DNA from: Myxococcota bacterium
GTDB taxonomy: Bacteria > Myxococcota_A > UBA9042 > DTJE01
Reading direction: 5' to 3'
NCBI GenBank assembly: GCA_017994695.1
Contig: JAGOKF010000041.1
Span: forward strand, 1 to 32,117
Length of the DNA: 32,117 bases
Positions 1-7,185 of this stretch are shown piece after piece. Below the pieces are notes generated by a model. It was given only the letters and a program-made list of their open reading frames with translations, was not told where the DNA came from and searched no databases. The first letter of the stretch is position 1, and each line of letters begins with the position of its first letter. The translations under genes were made by a program, and so were the position numbers.

Positions 1-69
1 GGGTCTCGTCCGGGGGGAGGCGGGAGGGAGGGCACGGATCGGTGTCGGGAACCGGGCGAAGGATCGGGA

Positions 70-2337
70 GTGCGGCTGGATCCGGACCTCTTCCAGGGCC
101 TCCTGGACCATCTCCGGGACGGCGTCGCGGCGGTGGACCGGGAGGGGTTCGTCGTCCAGTGCAACCCGGCGTTCCTGGAGATCCTCGGCGGCTATCGCCA
201 AGACGAGGTCCGCTGCCTGCGATGGCAGGACCTGACGCCCCCGGAGTGGCAGGCCCGGGAGCGGGCGATCCTGGAGGAGCAGGTGGACCGCCGGGGCTAC
301 TCCGACCTCTACGAAAAGGAGTATTACCGGAAGGACGGGACCCGCGTGCCCGTCGAGATCCGGACCTATGCCAACCGCGATGACCGGGGGAGGCTGCTGG
401 GATACTGGGCCATCGTGCGGGACATCTCGGCCCGGAGGATGGAACAGGCCCAACTGATGCTGTTCAAGGAGTCCCTGGACAACGCCACCGACGGCGTCGG
501 GATGTCCACTCCCGAGGGTCGCCATTTCTACCAGAACCGGGCGTACACGGACCTCTTCGGGGAGGTCGGACCGGACCCCCGATCTTCGGCCTTTGTCGAT
601 CGCTCCGTCGCCGAGGAGGTCTTCCGGACGATCATGTCCGGCGGTCGATGGGAAGGCGAGGTTCGGATGTACGCGAAGGACCGGAGCATCCGGGACATCT
701 ACCTCCGGGCCCACGCGAACCTGGACGATGCAGGGCGGGTCACGGCCCTCGTGGGCATCCACACCGACATCACGGGCCGAAAGGCGACCGAGCGGCAACT
801 CCGGGAGCGGGAACGCCAGTTGCGGACGGTGATCGAGAACGTGGACCTGGTCTTCTTCTCCCTGAACCCCGCCGGGGTCTTCCTGTTCTCGGAGGGAAAG
901 GGCCTGGCGGCCCTCGGGCTGAAGCCTGGCGAGGTCGTCGGCAAATCGGCCTTCGAGGTGTACGCCGCGTTTCCGGAGATCATCGATTCCCTGCGGCGGG
1001 CCCTGGCCGGGGAACGGTTTCGGGTCGAGGTGTCGGTGGGTCCCCTCTGGTTCGACGTGGCCTACACGCCGGTCCGGGGACCCGACGGTTCCCTGGAGGC
1101 GACCATCGGGGTGGCGATGGACATCACCACCCGCCGGAAGGCCGAGGAGGAGCGGGAGCGCCTGACGGAACAGCTCGTCCAGGCCCGGAAACTGGAGGCC
1201 ATCGGGCAGCTGGCCGGGGGCGTCGCCCATGACTTCAACAACATGCTGGCGGTGATCCTGGGCGTCACGGAGGTGGCCCTGGGTCGCCTGGAACCGGAGA
1301 GCCCCGTCCGGGAGGACCTGGATCGGATCCGGGAGGCGGCGGAGCGTTCGGCCGACCTGACCCGGCAACTGCTGGCCTTCGCCCGGAAACAGAGCGTGGC
1401 TCCCCAGGTCGTGGACCTGAACGAGGTGCTGTCGGCCCGGATGGAGATGATCCGCCGCCTGATCGGCGAGCACATCACCCTGGATTGGCGGCCGGGGACC
1501 GGGGTCGGGAGCGTGCGGATCGACCCGTCCCAGATGGACCAGGTCCTGGTGAACCTGTGCGCCAACGCCCGGGACGCCATCGATGGCCCCGGGCGGATCG
1601 CCATCGAGACCGGGCGAGCGTCCTTTGACCAAGCCTACTGCGCGGATCACCCGGAGCACCTTCCCGGGGCCTACGCGGTGCTGGCGGTGTCGGACAACGG
1701 CCGGGGCATGGACCGGGAAACCCGCCAGCGGCTGTTCGAACCGTTCTTCACGACCAAGGCGCTGGGTAGCGGGGTGGGGCTGGGACTGGCCACCGTCTAT
1801 GGCATCGTCCGGCAGAACGACGGCTTCATCCATGTGTACAGCGAGCCGGGGATGGGCAGCACCTTCCGGATCTACCTGCCCCGCCGGGACGGGACGACCC
1901 CGGCGGCCCAGCCGTCCGCCGACGGCCGGGAGGCTCCGGCCCGGGGAGGCGAGACGATCATGCTGGTCGAGGACGACCTGCTGGTGCGCACCGTGGTGTC
2001 CCGGATGCTCCAGCACCTGGGATACCACGTGATCGTCGCGGACTCCCCCGACCGGGCCATCGATGCGGCCCGGGATCACCCCGGCGACCTGCACCTGCTG
2101 CTGACCGACCTGGTGATGCCAGGGATGAACGGGCGGGAACTGGCCCGGGCGGTGGCGTGCCTCCGCCCGGGGATCCGGAGGCTCTACATGTCCGGGTACA
2201 CGGCCGACGGGGTCGAACACCGGGGGCTCCTGGACCCCGGGATGGAACTGCTCCAGAAGCCCTTCTTGCTCCGGGACCTGTCGGAGCGGGTCCGGGCGGT
2301 CCTCGCGGCGCCTCCCGCCCGCGACGAGGAACCCTGA
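70..2337 (+). CDS. Soluble hybrid sensor histidine kinase: three PAS domains, HisKA, HATPase_c and receiver
   Basis: A 755-aa signalling protein with no evident membrane segment or signal peptide, so probably cytoplasmic. Three PAS-type sensor domains come first (about residues 5-125, 128-240 and 245-360), each ending in a PAC-like tail. The H box follows, with phosphoacceptor His387 in GGVAHDFNN. The ATPase domain (about 480-605) has an N box (VNLCANARDAI), a G1 box (DNGRGMD), an F box (FEPFFTT) and a G2 box (GSGVGLGLA). A C-terminal receiver (about 625-750) has acidic residues Glu634-Asp636, phosphoacceptor Asp680 in LLTDLVMPGMNG and Lys730 in QKPF. The GTG start is chosen because AAGGA lies 6 nt upstream, although the frame stays open to the window edge. 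His-to-Asp phosphotransfer within the protein is expected from the family. No DNA-binding output domain or cognate regulator adjoins it, so the target and signal are unknown. Confidence 0.93.
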   Translation: MRLDPDLFQGLLDHLRDGVAAVDREGFVVQCNPAFLEILGGYRQDEVRCLRWQDLTPPEWQARERAILEEQVDRRGYSDLYEKEYYRKDGTRVPVEIRTYANRDDRGRLLGYWAIVRDISARRMEQAQLMLFKESLDNATDGVGMSTPEGRHFYQNRAYTDLFGEVGPDPRSSAFVDRSVAEEVFRTIMSGGRWEGEVRMYAKDRSIRDIYLRAHANLDDAGRVTALVGIHTDITGRKATERQLRERERQLRTVIENVDLVFFSLNPAGVFLFSEGKGLAALGLKPGEVVGKSAFEVYAAFPEIIDSLRRALAGERFRVEVSVGPLWFDVAYTPVRGPDGSLEATIGVAMDITTRRKAEEERERLTEQLVQARKLEAIGQLAGGVAHDFNNMLAVILGVTEVALGRLEPESPVREDLDRIREAAERSADLTRQLLAFARKQSVAPQVVDLNEVLSARMEMIRRLIGEHITLDWRPGTGVGSVRIDPSQMDQVLVNLCANARDAIDGPGRIAIETGRASFDQAYCADHPEHLPGAYAVLAVSDNGRGMDRETRQRLFEPFFTTKALGSGVGLGLATVYGIVRQNDGFIHVYSEPGMGSTFRIYLPRRDGTTPAAQPSADGREAPARGGETIMLVEDDLLVRTVVSRMLQHLGYHVIVADSPDRAIDAARDHPGDLHLLLTDLVMPGMNGRELARAVACLRPGIRRLYMSGYTADGVEHRGLLDPGMELLQKPFLLRDLSERVRAVLAAPPARDEEP

Positions 2338-2416
2338 AGCGGGTCCGTCCTGTCGGGAGACGGGACGACGGTCCCGTGACGTCCACTCCCATCGGGCCGG
2401 GAGGCGTGGCGGTCTT

Positions 2417-2438
2417 TCCCGCCCCCCGGAGGGCGGGA
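2417..2438. terminator. GC-rich hairpin downstream of the hybrid kinase
   Basis: A perfect 8-bp stem (TCCCGCCC pairs with GGGCGGGA) closes a 6-nt loop. It starts 79 nt after the kinase stop and lies before the radical SAM gene. There is no U tract, so it may be a GC-type terminator or merely structured leader RNA. Confidence 0.3.
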
Positions 2439-2483
2439 CGCCCTGCCCGGAATCCGGTATCTTCCGTTTCGCGAGGTCCCTGG

Positions 2484-3479
2484 ATGGAGGGAGGGGTGGA
2501 GGTCCGGAAGATTGCCCGGCTGGCAACGGCGGTGCTGCGGTACCGGATGACCGGCCGGCCCTTCCCCATCGCAGTGGCCTGGATGATCACCGGGCGTTGC
2601 AACCGGGACTGCCGGTACTGTGACGCGACCTGGATGCGGGGCCTCGAGGAACTGGACGGAAGGGCGGCCATCGCCCTGGTGGACCAGATGGCCGACGCGG
2701 GGGTTCGGCTGGTGTCCATCACCGGCGGGGAGCCGCTGGTACGGGAAGACCTCGGCGCCATCGTCCGGCACATCCACGATCGGGGCATGGTCTGCAAGGT
2801 CAACTCCAACGGCCACCTGCTGGAATCGCGTCTCGGCGACCTCGAGGCCGTCGACCTGCTGCAGTTGTCCCTGGACGGGCCGGGGGAGGACCAGGACGAG
2901 ATCCGGGGCCCCGGATCCTTCCGGGCGGCGGTCCGGGCAGCGGAACTTGCCCGCCGCCGGGGCATCCCGTTCCATTTCGTGGGGGTCCTGACCCGGCGCA
3001 ACGTCGGGAGGCTCGAGGAGGTGCTGGATCAGGCCGCCGCCCTGGGAGGGCGGATCAGTTTCCAGCCGATGAACCGGGTGGCGGACCGCCCGGAAGCCGA
3101 GGAATTCGCCCCCTCCCGGGGGGAACTGCTGGAGGGACTCCAACGGCTGCGCCGGATCCGGGAGGCCGGGGGTTCGAGAGGCAGGGTCCTGAAGAACACC
3201 CTCGGGGAACTGGACCACTATGCGAGCAGGTGCCGGGATGGCCCGGGAAGGGTGGAGTGCGCTCCGGTGATGGCCACCGTGATGCCCGACGGCCGTCTGA
3301 CCGTCTGCGAGCAGGCCCGGAATCCCCGGTGGGAGGATGTCCGGGTCTCGGGCTTCCAGGAGTCCTTCGCACGGATGGGCCCGGTGTCCTGTGACGGCTG
3401 CGTGTGCGTCGGCACCCTCCGCCTGACCCGGGTCTGCCGCCTCGACCCTGCGGTGATCTGGGAGACGCTCCGGGACTGA
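2484..3479 (+). CDS. Radical SAM protein with SPASM/twitch-like C-terminal cysteines, substrate unknown
   Basis: A 331-aa enzyme with the radical SAM signature CNRDCRYC (Cys39, Cys43, Cys46), which binds the 4Fe-4S cluster that cleaves S-adenosylmethionine. The SAM-contacting strand follows as ITGGEPLVRED. The C-terminus has a second cysteine set: ECAP, then GRLTVC (the GX4C spacing of SPASM domains), then CDGCVC and a final Cys near RVCRLD. An auxiliary cluster is therefore likely, as in peptide- or protein-modifying and MoaA-like enzymes. The ATG at 2484 has GAGG 7 nt upstream. A GTG at 2496, four codons on, has an even better GGAGGGAGGG and is a real alternative. No precursor peptide, maturase or cofactor gene adjoins, so I assign no reaction. 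It may be transcribed with the kinase, but a 146-nt gap containing a hairpin separates them. Confidence 0.85.
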   Translation: MEGGVEVRKIARLATAVLRYRMTGRPFPIAVAWMITGRCNRDCRYCDATWMRGLEELDGRAAIALVDQMADAGVRLVSITGGEPLVREDLGAIVRHIHDRGMVCKVNSNGHLLESRLGDLEAVDLLQLSLDGPGEDQDEIRGPGSFRAAVRAAELARRRGIPFHFVGVLTRRNVGRLEEVLDQAAALGGRISFQPMNRVADRPEAEEFAPSRGELLEGLQRLRRIREAGGSRGRVLKNTLGELDHYASRCRDGPGRVECAPVMATVMPDGRLTVCEQARNPRWEDVRVSGFQESFARMGPVSCDGCVCVGTLRLTRVCRLDPAVIWETLRD

Positions 3480-3496
3480 GTGGCAACCCGGGCGCC

Positions 3497-3518
3497 CGGC
3501 GGTCGGAAGGAGCCGCCG
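3497..3518. terminator. Possible bidirectional terminator hairpin between convergent genes
   Basis: CGGCGG and CCGCCG pair across a 10-nt loop in the 72-nt gap between the stops of the radical SAM gene and the phosphate transporter. A 12-bp palindrome (CCGGGCGCCCGG, 3488-3499) adjoins it. There is no U tract on either side, so this rests on position and GC pairing only. Confidence 0.25.
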
Positions 3519-3551
3519 TGACCATCGGGGAAGCGGCCGGTCCGGATCGAA

Positions 3552-5171
3552 TCAGGCGGCCGCGTCCAGGGCATCGGCCGCGACGGCGGGAACCTCCGGC
3601 GCCTTCCGGCCCTGCAGGCGGTCGTGGGCCAGCACCCGGCCCCGGAAGATCCGGCCGTGGAGACGGTGGAAGTACAGCATCGAGGCCCCGAGCAGAACCA
3701 CGGCCAGGGGCACTCCGGCCCCGAGGCCCACGGCGGCCAGGCCGAAGGCCAGCAGGCCCGAGACCAGGAAGGCGGCCAGGCCGGTGACGATCCAGCCTCC
3801 CACGACGACCAGGATCCCGTGGACTCTCCGCTCGGCGCTGCCCCGATCCCAGACGCCGTCGCCCAGGGCGGCCCCCATCGCCACCATGAAGGTGATGTAG
3901 GTGGTGGACAGGGGCAGTTTCATGGATGTCCCGATGGAGATCAGCGTGCTGGCGACCGTCAGGTTCACCGAGGCCCGGAGCAGGTCGTATGGGGTCCCGT
4001 GGTCCGGATCCCCAGGCTTCGGTGCGAGGCGGTCCGCGGCCCGGTTCCGGATCCTCGACGGAAGCAGCGCGGTCACTCCCCGGCCGATCCAGGTTCCCAT
4101 GCGCACCACCGACCGGGCTGCCAGGCTCCCCCCGAAACGATGCTCGGTCTCCCCGCGGGCCGCCAGCCGGATTTCCGTGTCGGTGACGGCCCGGGCCTTC
4201 CGGCTGGCATGGAGGGCCAGCACCATCACCATTCCCGAGACCAGCAGCGCCCAGGCCGGGGTCGGCACCTGGCCCGACAGGCGCACGCCCTCGACGAACA
4301 TCGCCTGGCCCGCAGCCACCGTCGGCCCGATGAAGTTCACCAGGTCGTTGGCCGCGAAGGACAGGGCCAGGGTTCCCGTGCCGACCAGAATCAGCACCCG
4401 GAGCACGCGGGCGTGGTCCCGGCGCCGGATCCAGGCCCAGAGGGCGGCGACGGCGAACACCACGACGGACACTTCCCAGAGATGATCCCGCGCCCAGACC
4501 AGCGGGGCATCGCCCAGCAGCGGGACGTGCCCCACGCCCTTGCGCAGGATCGACCAGCAGACCACCGCCACGGACCAGCCGGCCCAGATCCAGCCATACC
4601 GGGCGAAGGCCCGCTCGGGGTCCTGGGTGAAGGCCAGTCGGACCAGCACCATCAGGACCAGTCCGCCCAGGAAGGCGATGCCCACCGATGCGAAGATGCC
4701 CATGTAGATGCCACCGAGGGGCTTCGCGTTCAGCACGGCCAGTGCTGCCGCCGGATCCCCCCCCGTGCGCCACAGCATGGTACCCACGGCCGCCCCGGCC
4801 AGGTTCGAGAGGATCGACACGGTGGTCGAGATGGGCAGGCCCAGGGAGTTGAACAGGTCCAGGACCAGCAGGTTCGCCACCATCGCGGCCAGGTACACGG
4901 TCAGGATCCCGGCGAGATCCACGCCGCCCTCCGGCGTGGAGAAGAGGTCCGGGTGGAAGACCCCCTTCCGGGCGACTTCCATCATGCCCGAGGAGAGCAG
5001 GGTCCCCGCGAGAGTCCCCAGGGCCGCCACCAGCAGGATCCGGCGCAGGGTTCCTGCGTGGGACCCGATGGCCGAGTTCAGAAAGTTCACCGCGTCGTTC
5101 GCGACCCCGACCCACAGTCCCAGGGCCGCCAGCACCACCAGGAGTCCGAAGGCCATCCCCAGAGGTTCCAA
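3552..5171 (-). CDS. PiT/Pho4-family inorganic phosphate transporter
   Basis: A 539-aa polytopic inner-membrane protein. It carries the duplicated family signature: GVANDAVNFLNSAIGS near the N-terminus and SFAANDLVNFIGP in the second half. Each repeat also has a serine/threonine-rich hairpin (LPISTTVSILSNL; LPLSTTYITFMVAMG). The family moves phosphate, usually as a neutral metal-phosphate complex or by cation symport. The TTG at 5169-5171 is chosen as start because GGAGG lies about 6 nt upstream and gives the short N-terminus usual here. The ATG at 5156 is an in-frame alternative with a poor ribosome site. A long hydrophilic loop (about residues 345-420) separates the repeats. No PhoU-like partner gene adjoins. 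The neighbour upstream on the same strand is a small membrane protein 146 nt away. Confidence 0.93.
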   Translation of the reverse strand: MEPLGMAFGLLVVLAALGLWVGVANDAVNFLNSAIGSHAGTLRRILLVAALGTLAGTLLSSGMMEVARKGVFHPDLFSTPEGGVDLAGILTVYLAAMVANLLVLDLFNSLGLPISTTVSILSNLAGAAVGTMLWRTGGDPAAALAVLNAKPLGGIYMGIFASVGIAFLGGLVLMVLVRLAFTQDPERAFARYGWIWAGWSVAVVCWSILRKGVGHVPLLGDAPLVWARDHLWEVSVVVFAVAALWAWIRRRDHARVLRVLILVGTGTLALSFAANDLVNFIGPTVAAGQAMFVEGVRLSGQVPTPAWALLVSGMVMVLALHASRKARAVTDTEIRLAARGETEHRFGGSLAARSVVRMGTWIGRGVTALLPSRIRNRAADRLAPKPGDPDHGTPYDLLRASVNLTVASTLISIGTSMKLPLSTTYITFMVAMGAALGDGVWDRGSAERRVHGILVVVGGWIVTGLAAFLVSGLLAFGLAAVGLGAGVPLAVVLLGASMLYFHRLHGRIFRGRVLAHDRLQGRKAPEVPAVAADALDAAA

Positions 5172-5253
5172 GAAGCCCCTCCAATCCGGACGCCCTGACG
5201 ATCCGCGATTCCCGTGACGTCCTGATGGACGCTTCGTGACAAATCGGAAACAG

Positions 5254-5275
5254 CCGCCGAGGGCCGCAACGGCGG
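5254..5275 (-). terminator. Weak terminator-like hairpin between the small membrane protein and PiT genes
   Basis: Read on the minus strand, CCGCCG and CGGCGG pair across a 10-nt loop and are followed by CTGTTTCC, a short T-rich stretch. It lies 43 nt past the stop of the upstream gene. If real, the PiT gene would need its own promoter, which I could not identify. Confidence 0.25.
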
Positions 5276-5317
5276 GGCGCCGGCTACCCAGGTCCATGGA
5301 TTCCGCATGATTGTCGG

Positions 5318-5866
5318 CTACATGGACTTCCTGGACCACCACCAGGGCGTGAACAGGACCCAGGATCCCGCCGCGATTCCCAGGGCCGGGCCCAGGGGGA
5401 TGCCCGACAGGGCCAGGACTCCGTGGACTGCCATCATCAGGCCGTGGGATCGGGTGAAGACCCCGACCCATCCGATCCGGTAGGACAGGGCCTCCCATCC
5501 GGTCTTGCACGCGAAGAAGGTCGCGAGGCCCGCGAAGTACCCCGGCGTCGCGTCTGCCGTGAGGGCCAGGGTCGCCCCGTACCAGCACAGCAGGATCGCG
5601 ATGTCCAGGACGAAGGCCGCTGCCCGGTAGGAACGGGTCCCGATGGTAGGAGCGTCCTCTGTCGCTTCGATACCCACGGAGTTCTTCGGCCGGATGACCG
5701 AGGACAGGTGGAAGGCGAGGTAGTCCTCCAGGACGACGGCCAGGGCGAAGATCTGTGCGGCGGTGGTGGCGTTCCAGACGAACCGGATGTTCTGCACCAC
5801 CACGCCGATGAGCACCGCGTAGAGCAAGTCCACGAACCCGACACGGACGGACGAAGGAGAAGCCAT
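5318..5866 (-). CDS. Small multi-pass membrane protein of unknown function
   Basis: A 182-aa hydrophobic protein with about five predicted membrane helices, near residues 8-27, 33-57, 79-102, 110-128 and 145-178. The tail is aromatic and basic (TPWWWSRKSM). I do not recognise the family. Charged residues sit in or beside the second helix (LEDYLAFHL) and the third (VLDIAILLCWYG), which suggests a structural or channel role rather than a simple anchor, but this is inference. The ATG is chosen because GAGG lies about 6 nt upstream. It is divergent from the lipoprotein gene at 6034 and upstream of the phosphate transporter on the same strand. A functional link to phosphate uptake is possible but unsupported. 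Confidence 0.78.
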   Translation of the reverse strand: MASPSSVRVGFVDLLYAVLIGVVVQNIRFVWNATTAAQIFALAVVLEDYLAFHLSSVIRPKNSVGIEATEDAPTIGTRSYRAAAFVLDIAILLCWYGATLALTADATPGYFAGLATFFACKTGWEALSYRIGWVGVFTRSHGLMMAVHGVLALSGIPLGPALGIAAGSWVLFTPWWWSRKSM

Positions 5867-5974
5867 TCCATGCCTCGTTGCCGCGAAGGCCCGCGGATCG
5901 GACTCCCGGGAGCAGTTCCCAGCGGGAGTATCCTGCGGACCCGGAAGGGGGGTCAACCGCCTCGGACCCGATCC

Positions 5975-6003
5975 TTGACGGCCGCTGGCCCGTGGGGCAG
6001 CAT
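5975..6003 (+). promoter_or_regulatory. Sigma-70-like promoter for the lipoprotein gene at 6034
   Basis: TTGACG (5975-5980), a 17-nt spacer and CAGCAT (5998-6003). The -35 matches five of six consensus bases and the -10 three. The start codon is 31 nt past the -10 box and has GGGGAGG just ahead of it. An inverted repeat, ACTCCC-N16-GGGAGT (5902-5929), lies upstream in the same divergent region and could be an operator. Confidence 0.4.
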
Positions 6004-6033
6004 GCACCCGACTCGAACCCCCCGGGGAGGTCC

Positions 6034-7170
6034 ATGAACCGCGGAAGGACGATCGCGAGGAATCCGGCGACCCTGACCTGCCTGCTGGCGGCCCTGGCGG
6101 CCTGCGGCGGGGATGGCGGGAACGTGAAGTCGCCCTTCGGGGCTCCCACCCGGACCACGGTCTTCGCGGTGGACGGCCGCATGCCCACGGGCGAGGTGAA
6201 ACCCTGGACCGTGAAGGTCACGGGAGAGGTGGAGGTGGACGGTCGCGCCTTCGACACCTACCAGGTGGGCATCGATCCGGCGGATCCCCGCCAGGGCATC
6301 GAGATCTGGATCGACAAGGAGGACGAACACCGCGTGACCTTCCGGGGGTTCCGGGAGGTGGGAGTGCTGACGGTCCAGGGCGACAGGCCCTACACGGTGC
6401 GCCTGGACGGGCCCGCGGGGCAGGTCGAGACGGTCGAGGTGGCCGGAACGGTCGCGACCGAGAACGACCCGAATCCCAGGCCGGGCACCGCGACGGTGGA
6501 GTACGTGAAGGAGTCCGACGACGTGACCATCGACACGCCCTTCGGCACGCTGTCCGGCGTGAAGCACTTCCGCGGCACGGTCACGCTCCAGGGCGAGGGC
6601 GTCCCGGAGATCCTGAGGGGCTTCCCGGTGGAGGCCCAGGTCTGGTACCACCCTTCCTTCGGGGTCGTGAAGGGAGACGTGCCGATGTTCCACCTGGGGA
6701 TGGACCTGCGCGGCGAGGCAGACTGCGGCGATCCCCTGACTCCCGGCTTCAACACGATCCAGAAGGTGGGCCTCGTGGCGCCCGGTGGAGAACCCTTCGA
6801 ACTGTCCACGTCGGACTGCTCGGGGCAGTGGAACGCCGACAAGATGACCCACGCGAAGATGCTGCTGGAACTGCGTTTCGCCGAGGAGGCCCTGGCGAGG
6901 ACGTCCACCCGGCCGCCGGTCGTCGAGGAGTTCACGACGGGCTGGGGCTACTTCCCCCACCAGCTGGTGGCGTCCCCGTTCAGCATCTTCCACCCCGAGG
7001 AGAACGGCAAGGGCTACACCTTCTGGTACGGGTACGCCGACGAGGCGGCCAGGAACGAGCCCGGCGACAACGGCATCCTGTACTCCATCGAGGTGCGGCC
7101 CGCCGACTCCATGTCCAACGCGGTGCGGGCCACGGCGCGGATCCGCTACAACGTCCTCGCGACGCCGTGA
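6034..7170 (+). CDS. Secreted lipoprotein of unknown function
   Basis: A 378-aa protein. A basic start (MNRGRTIARN) is followed by a hydrophobic stretch and the lipobox LAAC near residue 24, so it should be lipidated and exported. The rest is hydrophilic and rich in beta-type sequence (alternating Val/Thr runs such as VKVTGEVEVDG and VEVAGTVATE), without membrane helices or a motif I recognise. Two internal cysteines (in EADCGDP and STSDCSGQW) may form a disulfide. The start is fixed by GGGGAGG 3 nt ahead of the ATG and by the signal peptide. It is transcribed alone from the divergent region. Its stop is only 15 nt from that of the convergent ceramidase-like gene, so no classical terminator fits between them. 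Confidence 0.82.
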   Translation: MNRGRTIARNPATLTCLLAALAACGGDGGNVKSPFGAPTRTTVFAVDGRMPTGEVKPWTVKVTGEVEVDGRAFDTYQVGIDPADPRQGIEIWIDKEDEHRVTFRGFREVGVLTVQGDRPYTVRLDGPAGQVETVEVAGTVATENDPNPRPGTATVEYVKESDDVTIDTPFGTLSGVKHFRGTVTLQGEGVPEILRGFPVEAQVWYHPSFGVVKGDVPMFHLGMDLRGEADCGDPLTPGFNTIQKVGLVAPGGEPFELSTSDCSGQWNADKMTHAKMLLELRFAEEALARTSTRPPVVEEFTTGWGYFPHQLVASPFSIFHPEENGKGYTFWYGYADEAARNEPGDNGILYSIEVRPADSMSNAVRATARIRYNVLATP

Positions 7171-7185
7171 CGTGCCGGGCGGCGG

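Noticed and set aside
5172-5317. Possible Pho box upstream of the phosphate transporter
   Set aside because: TTGTCAC-N4-CGTCCAT on the minus strand only loosely resembles the tandem CTGTCAT repeat, with about half the second copy mismatched, and no good -10 follows.
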